DNA of 64,000 bases from assembly GCF_947507565.1 (NCBI RefSeq), contig NC_089185.1:1116001-1180000 (forward strand), in the 5' to 3' direction. This document shows, piece after piece, positions 31,501 through 50,691 of this stretch. The stretch's first letter is position 1, and the number at the start of each line of letters is the position of its first letter. Under the pieces are notes generated by a model. That model ran no database searches. It was not told where the DNA came from and saw nothing but the letters and a program-made list of their open reading frames with translations. The DNA is from Oscarella lobularis. Lineage: Eukaryota; Porifera; Homoscleromorpha; Homosclerophorida; Oscarellidae. Made by a program: the position numbers and the translations under genes.

Positions 31501-31990
31501 TGCATGTGTACGGGAAGTGTACGGGTCATATTTCCTGTTACCCGTACACGCGTACATACCCACCCATAGCCCCACCCATATACTGTACATGTGACTGGAT
31601 ACTTTTGATTGTGACGTCAGAGCGTGACAATCAAAACTGTCGTTTCGGTTTCTCAGCGCATTTATAACACGGAAAATAGCACAGATCAATTGGAAATAAG
31701 GGTTTCTAAGCATTTTTTTCGTTTCTGAAAGAAAAAACGCTTTATTCGCGCCGTAAATCGCCTTTTTCGGGTCACCGTTTTCGGCCCTATGTCACGCATG
31801 CGCTTTACAAAGTGAGGGTTTTTCTTATGTGACGTCACAATGCCGAGCGTGACGAACAGACAGACAGACATACATACAGACACTTCCGGCCCTAAGATCA
31901 CGTTTGAAAGAGCCTCCCTCCGTCGTTATACGGGCTCCACCCGTACAACTGTGGTGGTCGGCTCCATTAGTTAGCTTATTCGATATCACT
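31501..31990. repeat. Hairpin-rich repeat region downstream of the MITE
   Basis: Contains two strong inverted repeats. GTGTACGGGT at 31517-31526 pairs with ACCCGTACAC at 31540-31549. TTTTGATTGT at 31603-31612 pairs with ACAATCAAAA at 31627-31636. A short CAGA/CATA microsatellite follows at about 31855-31882 (ACAGACAGACAGACATACAT). It sits between the MITE and the 3' end of the bromodomain gene, so it may be another degraded element. Confidence 0.55.
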
Positions 31991-32025
31991 AGAACTGGTA
32001 CAACGTATTAAACTCGTATCCGATT

Positions 32026-40674
<8,649 letters not shown>

Positions 40675-40799
40675 GTATCACCTTGAGGTTCCCCTAACGT
40701 GACGTCACGGGCGAGGTGTATCGACGTTGATTGGAGCACGTGCTCGATAGCGTGCTGTGGCTGATGAGAGTAATCCCTCCCCCTCAAAACTCTCCAAAC
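40675..40799. promoter_or_regulatory. Divergent promoter of PHIP/BRWD (-) and DHDDS (+) with a CRE
   Basis: 125 bp between the two start codons. A perfect TGACGTCA palindrome at 40700-40707 lies close to the bromodomain-gene side. In animals such sites are common in CpG-rich bidirectional promoters bound by CREB/ATF. Confidence 0.5.
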
Positions 40800-42139
40800 A
40801 TGTCGTTCCTCGTCGATTGGCTCTGGAAGTCGGGCCCGACGGTGCGCGACATCTTAGACCGAAAGGCCGGTCCCGAGGAACGACGTCCAGCCGGCTTCAT
40901 GCGCCGATTCAGCTCGAGCATCCTCAAACAAGGTCCCATACCGAAACACGTCGCACTCATCATGGACGGAAATCGACGATACGCGAGAAAAATGAACTTG
41001 TCTCACGTCAGCGACGGCCACGCGATGGGATTCGAAAAATTGGCTGAGGTTGGGGGGAAACCAACCTTTGACCCCTCCTCCCTTATTGAATGCATGGCCT
41101 TTAGACTTTGGAATGGTGCCTCGACCTCGGAATCAACGAGGTCACAGTCTACGCATTGAGCATAGAGAACTTTAAGAGGTCAAAGGACGAGGTCGACGGT
41201 CTCATGGAATTGGCGAAGAAGAGCTTCTCTCGACTGATTGAGGAAGAGTGAGAAAATCTTCATTCGAAGGTCTCACGTGCTAGGAGACTTTTTCTTTGTG
41301 TCTAGAGAATTGATACAAAAGCACAAAGTTTGCATTCGAATTCTTGGTGATATGGAACTCTTACCTGTCGACGTGCAAAAGACCATTGCCAAGGCAGTCG
41401 TCTTGTCTAGAAACAACAAGAGGTCAATAGATACGACGATCGTACCTTGGACGTTTGCGGTGAATCGTTTTCTCGTAGAGGTTTTCTGAATATTTGCATT
41501 GCCTATACATCCCGCTATGAAATGACCCAGGCGGCGAAGCAGGTCGCTTGGGGAGTAGAAGAAGGCCTCCTGTATCCAACGTGAGCCGGATCATCCGCCC
41601 ATTGACGTATTATGCATTGAATTCGTTTGTTCTAAAGAGACGTGTCCGAACAGCTGCTCGAAAAATGCTTCTACACGACGGACTCATCTGACCCAGATCT
41701 CCTCATACGGACGTCGGGAGAAGTTCGGCTAAGCGACTTCCTTCTCTGGCAGTCGTCCTATTCCTGTCTCTCGTTTCTTGACGTCTTGTGGCCCGAGTTT
41801 TCAATTTGGCATCTGTTTCAGGCCATCTTGCAATACCAAAGAGATTATCGCAGTATAGAGGTCTGTCTCTCTCTCACACAATCGGACATCGCTGTATTCC
41901 ATGGGTTTTTTCTCATCTAGGAGATGCGCTCGTCTCATTTTGCAGAAAGAGAGAAACTCTTGCACGAGTCGGACATGCAGTGTGTGCGGGCTGCCGCCGA
42001 AGATGGCAAGTCGACAGTACTGCACAGTGTAGATTCACTCATAGCCGAGTACAAAAGAAATCGTGAACAGCGAATTGAGTATTTTTTATCGATCATTCAA
42101 CAAAAACGCGAAACCTATATGGATAAATTGTGTCCTTAA
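40800..42139 (+). CDS. DHDDS: Dehydrodolichyl diphosphate synthase subunit (cis-prenyltransferase)
   Basis: Six exons close in phase: 40800-41048, 41105-41247, 41306-41422, 41479-41580, 41638-41860 and 41921-42139, giving 350 residues. The cis-prenyltransferase signature is complete: [13 protein letters not shown] with the catalytic Asp, [27 protein letters not shown], and [19 protein letters not shown] with the RxG-type C-terminal substrate site, then WPEF. Role: with NUS1/NgBR it makes dehydrodolichyl diphosphate in the ER membrane, needed for N-glycosylation. The start at 40800 ([12 protein letters not shown]) was chosen because it lines up with the human protein start; an ATG at 40731 would add 23 residues. 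Confidence 0.95.
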
Positions 42140-42186
42140 AAAATAAATACTCTTCTTAGACACTTATCTATGAAGGTCTGTCACGA

Positions 42187-43833
42187 TTAGGCAAAATAGG
42201 ATCTTATTCTCGATTCTATCCGAGATCGGCAGATGGGGCATTCGCGCACTGTCTCCGCGCAAACCTGGCAGCAAAGAATGTGCGCACAGGGAAGAAAGAG
42301 AACGTGGGCCTGCCTTTCCATGCATATCTTGCACAGGCGACTCTCCCTCACCTGCGCCATCTCGTCGTCTATATTCATACTCTCGGGAGGGGGTGCAGAA
42401 GGAATAGGTGAATTATTAGGTGGTGCTTCAGACGTTGCCACCTGGATCAACACTTCAAGGAACTCATTGAAGTTCTTGTGTCCTTTTCGATTAACCCTCT
42501 CGGCTAGATTGCAATTGAAGCCCATTTCAATTGCCTTTGCAATGTAATCCAAAGGTTCAGGCGACTCCTGCTCTGGGGGTCTTTGCTGCTTGGGCTCGTG
42601 CCACGGTTCGTCCTGCGCCGCCGTATAGAGACCAAAGTGTTCCATGACGAACTTGCACGCTGGAAAGTGTCGCAGATGCTCGCCCCACGCCTCGTCTCCC
42701 CGCTCCCAGCCTCGAAGTCCGCCGCCGCACGTCGCGCATCGAACCCGATCGCCTTCGCCCGTGTAGCAGAACCCCGCCTCGGCGAGCGATTCAGCCGAAA
42801 TGGGACTCCGCGGAGGCCAGTTCTGAAAGGTCGCCAATCTCTCCGCGTAATTCATTGACTTTTCGGCGCTCGCACTTCGAACGACAAGCGGTGCCGCTGC
42901 CCTTTCCTTCTGATGCAAGACCGATTGAGCAAACTGGCAATTGGGCGAATGCTTTACGTGCTCTTCGACGGGCACGTCGCCGGGCATCCACTGCTCGACG
43001 TAGACGTGGCAGCTGAAGCAGCGAACGGCATCCCTTCGTCCCGTGTAATAAAAGCCGGCTTCGGCCAAGTCGTGAGGCGAAACGGGAATGCTGCGAGGCC
43101 ATTTTTCGAACGTGAGAAGACGCAACTGCTCTTTCTCTAAATACGGCTTTGGTTCGGGGGGAGGTGACGCAGGTCGGCGTTGTAGGGTCGTTCCCAGAGG
43201 AGGTGTCGATGAGGGGTGTTTTGGCTGCTTCGTATCGGCCTTGGCAGCGACGATGGGACAGAGCGGAGAATAGAATCTGTGCTCCCCTTCGGCCGTATCT
43301 CCGGGTTTCCACAGCTTCAACTGAACGTGGCAGACATGGCATTCGACCATATCCCCTCGGCCCGTGTAGTAGAATCCGGCTTTGGCTAGTTCGACGGGTT
43401 TTATCGGGCAGTCGTGCGGCCATTTGAATGATTTCTTCCGAAATGTCGCCAGTCGACCAGCTTCGCTGCTCATGTCGGCGACATCAACATCGTTCCCTTC
43501 AGCCGCCGCCATGTTGGATCGAGATCGAACGACAGGGCACTCGGGTGACGCTTCTGCGTGCTTTCTCTGCGTATCTTCTCCTGGACGCCACATTTCGAAG
43601 AGTCGCTTGCAAGCAAAACAACGCACTTGGTCGCGGATCCCAGTGTAGTAGAAGCCCTCCTTCGCCAGATCGTCCGGCTTTAGTGGAGATTTGCTCGGCC
43701 AATGTCGAAAAGACCGTAGTCTTTCCTTTTCGTGAGAATAGTCGGCCATCGCCATCAATCCGGGAAAGGAAGTCCGGGAACGAAAATTGACGAAATTGAC
43801 AAAATTCTTCCTGTCAGCTGACGGCTGCTTCAA
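42187..43833 (-). CDS. Inhibitor-of-apoptosis protein with four BIR domains, UBA and RING
   Basis: An intronless ORF of 548 codons. Four BIR repeats follow one another: RLRSFRHWPSKSPLKPDDLA, RLATFRKKSFKWP, LLTFEKWPRSIPVSPHDLA and RLATFQNWPPRSPISAESLA. Each ends with CxxC, then H and C zinc ligands (for example CFACKRLFEMW with HAEASPEC). A UBA-like segment (AIEMGFNCNLAERV) precedes a C-terminal RING (CKICMERQAHVLFLPCAH, then CPICR). Domain order matches XIAP/cIAP, but vertebrate IAPs have at most three BIRs. Role: ubiquitin ligase that restrains caspases or acts in immune signalling. The start may be the Met at about 43755 (MADYSHEKERL) rather than 43833. Confidence 0.9.
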   Translation of the reverse strand: MKQPSADRKNFVNFVNFRSRTSFPGLMAMADYSHEKERLRSFRHWPSKSPLKPDDLAKEGFYYTGIRDQVRCFACKRLFEMWRPGEDTQRKHAEASPECPVVRSRSNMAAAEGNDVDVADMSSEAGRLATFRKKSFKWPHDCPIKPVELAKAGFYYTGRGDMVECHVCHVQLKLWKPGDTAEGEHRFYSPLCPIVAAKADTKQPKHPSSTPPLGTTLQRRPASPPPEPKPYLEKEQLRLLTFEKWPRSIPVSPHDLAEAGFYYTGRRDAVRCFSCHVYVEQWMPGDVPVEEHVKHSPNCQFAQSVLHQKERAAAPLVVRSASAEKSMNYAERLATFQNWPPRSPISAESLAEAGFCYTGEGDRVRCATCGGGLRGWERGDEAWGEHLRHFPACKFVMEHFGLYTAAQDEPWHEPKQQRPPEQESPEPLDYIAKAIEMGFNCNLAERVNRKGHKNFNEFLEVLIQVATSEAPPNNSPIPSAPPPESMNIDDEMAQVRESRLCKICMERQAHVLFLPCAHILCCQVCAETVRECPICRSRIESRIRSYFA

Positions 43834-44640
43834 TACCTGCTCTTTTGTTTCTAACGTCGCCAGAACGTATTACGCGGTTCTAAAAAGCAAACAACTGTTA
43901 ACTAAAACTGCGGATATTTAGAGTCAGCTGCCTGACCAGCTTGCCTGACCACAGGAATAAATTTATAATCCGGCCACGTGGTTATTGAATATGAATGAAT
44001 AAGTATGTAACTTTCCAATAGCCTTTAATTAAAACACCCGCAGAACGTATTATAAGACTCTAAAAGCAACCAACTATTGGCCAATAAACTTTGTCTGCAT
44101 ACCGGTAAGTGTTTCCTAAAGACTGGGGAAGATCGAGTTTCTGCAATCCGCGTGGTTTCTACAGCGTACGGCTTGGGCCTTAGAGCATCGGTATCGATGC
44201 TAAAACAAAAGCGATAGGAACGTATCTGCCTTTGTAGAGCTACTAAAGTCGTCCGATCTCAGAAAGACCGAGTCAACAAGGGTCATTATACAAACAAAAG
44301 AATGTCTTTGTTCTCCAAGGAAGAATTGACTTCCACGCGCGGAAACGAAGAGATGACCTCTTCACGTGTGTATATGGAAACGAAGAGATGAGTTGACCTC
44401 CTCGCTGCCGGTTTTGTAAAAGGACAAAGGGAAAGAATGGTAAGTCACATACCTGAGACATGGGTCGTTCACCATGACACTTCCACTGCGAACTCCTACA
44501 GTACTGCGAACTCTGTGCACGTAATACTACTCAGAGTGCCTACTCAACGGTCACGTTGCACGTTATTTATAGAAAGTGACGAAAGAGTATGACGTACTTG
44601 CACTATACCTGGCACTGTTCCTGGAACCGTGGTGCAGCAG
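43834..44640. other. Intergenic with short direct repeats
   Basis: Holds the IAP promoter and the MSH2 3' flank. Two diverged ~45 bp direct repeats start at 43861 and 44041 (CAGAACGTATTA, then TCTAAAA-GCAA-CAACT). A second short duplication at about 44339-44398 repeats GGAAACGAAGAGATGA. No gene recognised. Confidence 0.5.
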
Positions 44641-47600
44641 TCAGCACTTCAGGATTCGTCGGACGCTTTCATCGGCAAGAAGCATATCTTGAAGTCCCAT
44701 TCCACTTGGACAAGCCTCCAGATAGTGACGCACCAATCCAGCGATTTCCTGTAGCATGCGAATTCGCCATGAGTCGTTCATCTGATTATTCTGATCGCAT
44801 CTCACTCTACATTACCTCATAGCAATCATCTGCTTTTTTTCTCTTTGACGATGGCTCCAAGTTTGACTCATGGCGAAAAAAACCCTGCATGGCTTCCAAC
44901 TCGACAGCCTTCTTCTTCGAAAACTAGACTTCCAATTAGAATAGAAATATGAGATTGACTCTTGAAACCTCGACGACGTGAAGAGGAAAGTGAGCAAGCT
45001 CAGCAACGTGAATTCCAAAACTCTGGTCACAAACACCTAAATAATGAAACTAAGAATGCACCCACTAAACTCCGTGCAAATCATACCTGACTTGACCTTA
45101 TACAAAAGCGTCAGCGAATCAGTAGCAGTAATGGCTGTAACATGACTATTCTTGACCAATGGCATAACATCAGCGAGGGTAGTCAGTTCGTGAAAGTGAG
45201 TAGCAAACATGCAAAACGCTTTGATATGCTCACATATGTACCTAGTAGAATTTTGCAATGATCCCAAACAGATTGTCTTCCCCCACTCACTGAGAAATTG
45301 CCCAAGCTAAGCCAAAACCGTCATACGTGGACGTACCTCGTCCCAACTCGTCAATTATAATTAGAGAGTCATTCGTAGCACACTGAAAAATATCTAATAC
45401 GTATAAGTGTACATTGATCATTTCTACTGACCTTCAAAATAGCAGCTGTCTCCAACATTTCAGCCATAAAAGTAGACACGCCCTTCACTTGAATATCTCC
45501 AGCTCCAACGCGAGCCAGAATGCTGTCCACAACGGTAATTGTAGCCTCTTTGCACGGCACAAAACATCCCAGCTGTGCCATTAAAACAACGAGGCCAGTC
45601 TAGAGAAAAAGAAAGATAAACAATCTCCACTTGAAACGCTGGTGGTAGTTCCAGTGACCTGTCGAATATATGTTGACTTTCCACCCATGTTAGGTCCAGT
45701 TATAATGTGAAACATGGCCTCATCTAATGGAAGGACAAAGTAAGACGAATTGTCAGACAAAGAAGAGTACAGTACCTTTGTTGAACTCCGTGTCGTTTGA
45801 TATGAAAACAACGCCGTCTTGAAGCTCAAGACATGGGTGACGAGCGTCAATAAGAGAAATGAGACCCTCTCCTTTGAAAGACGTGGCGAAAATAGTCAGT
45901 GCCTGAAAAGTCATTACCTTTAGGAAGGACAGACGGCTTTGCGTACGGAATTGGAGCGTTGGCGGACACGTGAGCAAAGCTATACGACTCCCTATAGAAA
46001 TGTCCGTCCCACGTGCTATCACGTCCACTCACCTAACCAAAACGTCCAAGTGAGCGATCAAGTCGCCGAGTGACTGCAACGGTTCACAGTAGCCACCTAC
46101 TCATAAACGTAAAAGCAATTCGACGTTCACATGATCCAAATACCTGCTACTTTGATGACTTCCGCGGCAAGATGACTTTGCAATTCGTCATAGTTTTCAC
46201 GCAGTTTGATGAACTCGTCATTCAGTTGCCTCAGTGACGAAAATGTAAATCTCACTCCTCTGGCACTCGTGTCGATGCTGTGGTATTTCTTGTTGCCTCT
46301 CAACGCCTTCTCGTCCTGCCGGCAAACCGCAACGCCGTGGTTAGGAAATGATGGATAAATTCATTATCCTCCACTTACCTTCTTCGTAACTCGCAAAAAG
46401 TATCCCAACTGCGAGTTGCATTCGAGCTTAATAGACTTGTTCGCTTCGAGACCGAGCTCTCGAGCGGCCGTGTTCAAAATATCTGGCATCTCGTCGTTGA
46501 TCTCATCCATTTTTTGACGAATGTCTAAATGTCTCTTTACGAAACTTTTTTACCTACTGCATGCGTACTACTACCCTGCAGGGAATCGTCGAACTCAGGT
46601 TTGATCAGAAACTCGTGATTTTCCACTTGATCTAAGTCTACGGTTGTTTCAACCAAGTCGAGAAACTTTTGAAAATCGCTCTTCATGGCCTTAGCAACAA
46701 GCGAAATTCATCCAAGAGAACGTAAACGACTGATTCACTAACGCTTAGAGGTGATACGAAGACTTCCTGCAATAGATCCTTATGCTGATCACCGTAGTCT
46801 TCCAATACAGACACAAGAGCAGGCAATCGATTCAGTCCCTGGTAGACACGAACGCAATCCTGAACGAATTCTATGAGTAATTAATCAAGCAACCGAATCA
46901 ATGCTCTCACACCTGAAGATTAGCTTTTTGTCTTTGAAGCTTCTTAGCCAAACGATAGAAGTCTGGAAACCGCTTCAAGTGCCCATCCTAGAAACATTAT
47001 CAAGTCGAACGATCTATACAGAGTTGGGTCTCCCTCCCACCTGCAACGCTAATCTAAGGCTTGTATCTTCATAGAATATTTCTACCAGATTCAGTCTCTC
47101 ATCTAATAAACAGCCAATTCTCTTTCAGAAGCTTGGATGATTTCCCTGTAGCTATGGCACCTATTCGGCGCTTGTCCATGAGAGGTTGCTTCACCCACTG
47201 ATAAAGCAAACGCTGTCCAGCGGCAGTTTTGCATCGGTTTAGCAATCCAAATAGCGACGAACTCTTATTTCCACCTAACGATGAACTGTGATCAAGATTT
47301 TTAAAAAAAGATGTTTGTACATATACTGACCGTCATTGGGGGTGGGTAGCAAATTCAATGCTCGGACTGCAGCTGAGTCTAGTTTCATGTACTGACTCAA
47401 GTCGAATTTTTCCAAAGTGAATTGCCCGAAATTTGTTTCGTCTGACAACAGCTGTAACCAAAGAAAAATATGTAAATACATACGTACAGTAAACAAGTTT
47501 TAGGCTCCTATGTCCTGTAATTTTAACCAGTTACTTTAGTAGCGATCTACAACCCTTCTCTCCTGTAATAAATTTACAAGGGACTGGCCAACTGTTCTAT

Positions 47601-49917
47601 AGAACTAAGTCCAATCTTCGTCTACAAATAAGCCACACTGTTAGATACAACAACAGTGGTAAGAGGTAACAGCGCAAGCAAAATATGAGGTGAGGCCCCC
47701 TTTGGCTCAGACACGTTGTTTGACCGTTAAACGTTCAAAAAATGCGTCTCCCGTTACATAGAAAACTTTTAAAATAAATAAAAGATAGCGACACCTGACA
47801 CAAACCCCACGGAAGACGGTGCTATGGAGGTTTATCCGGTATCAGAGTGCCTCACAGGAGTAGGGGACTTGAGACTAGGAAGTCAAGTGAGGAAATTTGA
47901 CCAGCCACCGGGCCATGATGGTCAACACCTTGGGGAGAGTTTCCAACTCCCTTCTATCCTAGCCAACAAGCTCTTTCTCCTGCTTCTGATAAGTATATGG
48001 AAATGCTGGGTATATATATATATACAGCCACGCGACTGGGATCACACGACTGCAGCTAGTCACCGAGAAAAGTGCGTCGTTTGAATCGAGAACTCGGCCA
48101 TCGGCCGCAAATGCATTTCTGACTCTGAAACCGAACACAATTTTGTTCCAAATCGATCAGCGAACGCGAAAGAACGACAACAAACGTTGGTTACGAACGA
48201 AAGGCACGCCCTGTCACGCTACATTGACGTCAATCGTGACGCAGTACGCGCGGTCGCTGCGAAATCCCTTTATACGAGAAGTAGAAGCGCGGAATTGACC
48301 GCCAAGTGCATTGTGGGTCTATTCTAGAGACATTCGGTCGCTATTTGAACGCGAAAAGCAAACGCATACGAAGTGACGGCGATATGCTTGGTCAGCAAAA
48401 TCAAAGTGCGATATCCGCTCTCTCTCTCTCTCTATATATATATATCTAACGGGCAGTTGAGCTACACTTAGACGACTCATATTGGCGATCAGAGCTAGAT
48501 TATTAGAGACTGAGTGATTTTTTTGCGCCGTATGTCGGTTTTCTGAGTGAGCGAGAGCGGGGAATAGTACGTTTCTGCGGAGGAACGGTCGGGAGGCGGG
48601 GGAGGCGGGGGGGAGGGACTTCTATATATATATGACATTGAAACTTTACTTCCAAATATCTGATTGCTGCTCCCAAAGCGTTCATAGAAAGAGCAAGTTC
48701 AGTTTGGTCTTCAATAAAATATTATATGAGAGTCATTTTAAGAAAAAAACAACAATCTCTTGCTCACTTCTGACGTCCGCTGAATCGGACTTTAGCAATC
48801 TTGTCAGATCCTGGTCCAAATCTTTGGACGAAAAGTCCCCTACACCAAAGAAACATATTGATTATTTGTGCCACGTGCATCGTTAACACTGTCACCTCGT
48901 TTTCGTTCCGTTACCAAGAGCCCACTTCTCTCCACCACCTGTCGAATCCTGTCAGAGTCGCCACAAGTCGATTCGCCGCCTTTCGCTTGAAGAAGACACT
49001 CTTTGGGACCGAGCTGAATAATAGCGGACTACAAACAGACGTGATGAGCACAGGTGAGCGTCCATCCGCTGTATGACAGGCAAGGAACCTCAAGATTTGT
49101 AAACTGTTCACTGTCCAAAAACTGAGCCAAAAAGATTCTCCTCAAGGAAGCATCGACATAGGCCATGCCGACAGACTGAAAAAAAGAATGTAAAGTTTGA
49201 GCTGACCACAACGCAGAGACAGACTACCTTTGCAGCTCCTCCTACCGCATTTTTAACGTTCAAAGCCAAGAGGCCGGACGACGATGACATGTCCACATTG
49301 CCAAACAAAACGTCTTCGAACTGCTGCAAATTTCCGGGAGACGCCTAATGCCCAACTCAAATACATACACGTATATCACCCCAAATATATAAAGGGAACC
49401 GTAAAAGCAAGCGTCCACTGATTAGCCTTCGGCTTTCCGCGATACATTTCGATTCGATATCGACGCACGAGCAAGAGATCTCGAACAGTCGACTCAAAAT
49501 TCGTCTTGCTCAGCGCTACAGAAGCCAAACTATTCTTTCCTAAACGTCGCAGCACGTGACCTTCCGAATATTTTGTTCCCGTGGGCGTGGTTACCTTTTC
49601 CAAAATGTTTGACGACGCTCATCGTTTTGAAAATTTCTCTTGCGACGAATAGAGCGTCTTGATCGTGCACGGTGTAGTAGTCCTTCGTTTTTTTTTATGG
49701 GCATTAGACTACTACGGCTGTCTTCGGGGCGCGCCTACCGTTCGATCGAAGACGCGAAACGTCGTTTCGGGCTTGCTTGGTAACGATCGATAGAACGATG
49801 CGAATTTCTCCTTATCCGGACTTTCGACGTCTGCAGAAGAGGTCGTTTTACGATCGCGAATAGAGACGTAGTCTAACCTAGGACGATCTGCTCGCTTTCC
49901 TTCGACTTCGACGCCAT
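44641..49917 (-). CDS. MSH2: DNA mismatch-repair ATPase MSH2
   Basis: A multi-exon gene. The first exon is 49878-49917 ([13 protein letters not shown]), then 49739-49830 ([20 protein letters not shown]). Later exons carry [20 protein letters not shown], the connector [16 protein letters not shown], and [20 protein letters not shown]. The ATPase core is intact: Walker [16 protein letters not shown] (near 45690), [13 protein letters not shown], Walker [20 protein letters not shown] (near 45340) and the [12 protein letters not shown] switch (near 45200). The C-terminal helix is present ([20 protein letters not shown]), and the last exon ends RRILKC at 44641. Role: pairs with MSH6 or MSH3 to recognise mispairs and insertion loops. 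One intron (about 47455-48645) is about 1.2 kb, far longer than its neighbours. Confidence 0.95.
47560..48640. repeat. Oversized MSH2 intron with simple repeats and a G-rich tract
   Basis: In a gene whose other introns are about 50-70 bp this intron spans about 1.2 kb. It holds TATATATATATA at about 48010-48022, a (CT)n(TA)n tract at 48418-48446, a copy of the dispersed 46 bp element (48349-48394), and a G-rich tract at 48591-48617. An insertion by one or more mobile sequences is likely, but no terminal repeats were found. Confidence 0.5.
48349..48394 (+). repeat. Dispersed 46 bp element, copy 2 (MSH2 intron)
   Basis: Pairs with 34437-34482 (37 of 46 identical, ungapped, same orientation). 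Opens ACGCGAAAAGC and closes GCTTGGTCA. Confidence 0.5.
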
Positions 49918-49982
49918 TGGTGCGAAAACGCCAAGGGCGCGCTTATCCGGGCGAGTCGAACCCCGCCCGGATCCTCCGCGAA
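49918..49982. promoter_or_regulatory. Divergent promoter between MSH2 (-) and a coiled-coil gene (+)
   Basis: Only 65 bp lie between the two start codons, so the core promoters overlap or extend into the 5' exons. GC-rich, no TATA seen. Confidence 0.4.
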
Positions 49983-50669
49983 ATGTCGTCGTCTACGTCG
50001 TCTGCGTCAAATCCCGAGCATTGCCTGAAGCAGCTTCATCTCATTAAAGCCGTAAAGTGCGTTTTCGGGGTGGAGAGGCTCGTTTTGGAAGACTTTCTTC
50101 AGATCGAAGAGCTACGCGTTCTCGCGAGTCGCCTCGCAGTTCATGAACGAAGTCGACGAGGCGAACGAGGCCGATCGCTATCTGTCAGAATGTCAGAAAG
50201 CGATGAAAGACCTGAAATCGGAAAGAGAGCGCTACGAGAAAATGATTCGCGAAATCGACGCAGACATTGGATCGGTTAGATATAAACAACAAACCAGATC
50301 GGTCTCCATTCAATTACAGTAACGGCATTGCAGGTAGAAGAAACGATCGACTCGCTGGAGACATACAGCAAGGAGAAGAAGACGTGGGCTTTGGGTTACT
50401 TGGTGGGAAAGTTCGGCGAGGCGAAGACGGAATTGAACGCGTCGCGACGCGTCGTTGGACTCGGTCCGATTCCGTCCCTGCAACACGAAGAACAAGCTAA
50501 AACGTGGTCAAAGCACCGGGAGGAGTGCAAACAGCGAAGGGCCTCTACGACGTGTACTAATGATGAAGAAAATTCCAAGACTGGAAATGTTTCTATTGGA
50601 TCACAGAAACGGAAAAAGGTGTCTGAAGAAGAAGAAGGCAGTTCGGCCAAGACAAGTCGGATATCTTAG
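49983..50669 (+). CDS. Coiled-coil protein, weakly ZC4H2-like
   Basis: Three exons by phase: 49983 to about 50057, about 50105-50273 after a ~47 bp intron, and about 50333-50669. The product is about 190 residues. The first half is a long charged coiled coil (NEADRYLSECQKAMKDLKSE, ERYEKMIREIDADIG). The segment RRVVGLGPIPSLQHEEQAK resembles the region of ZC4H2 that follows its coiled coil. The C-terminus is polar with a probable nuclear signal (SQKRKKVSEEEEG). The zinc-finger cysteines of ZC4H2 are absent, so either the gene is a divergent member or the relation is only coiled-coil resemblance. Converges with ZMPSTE24, whose stop codon begins 23 bp away. Confidence 0.55.
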
Positions 50670-50691
50670 TACCTTTTCCTCCTCTTAGACT

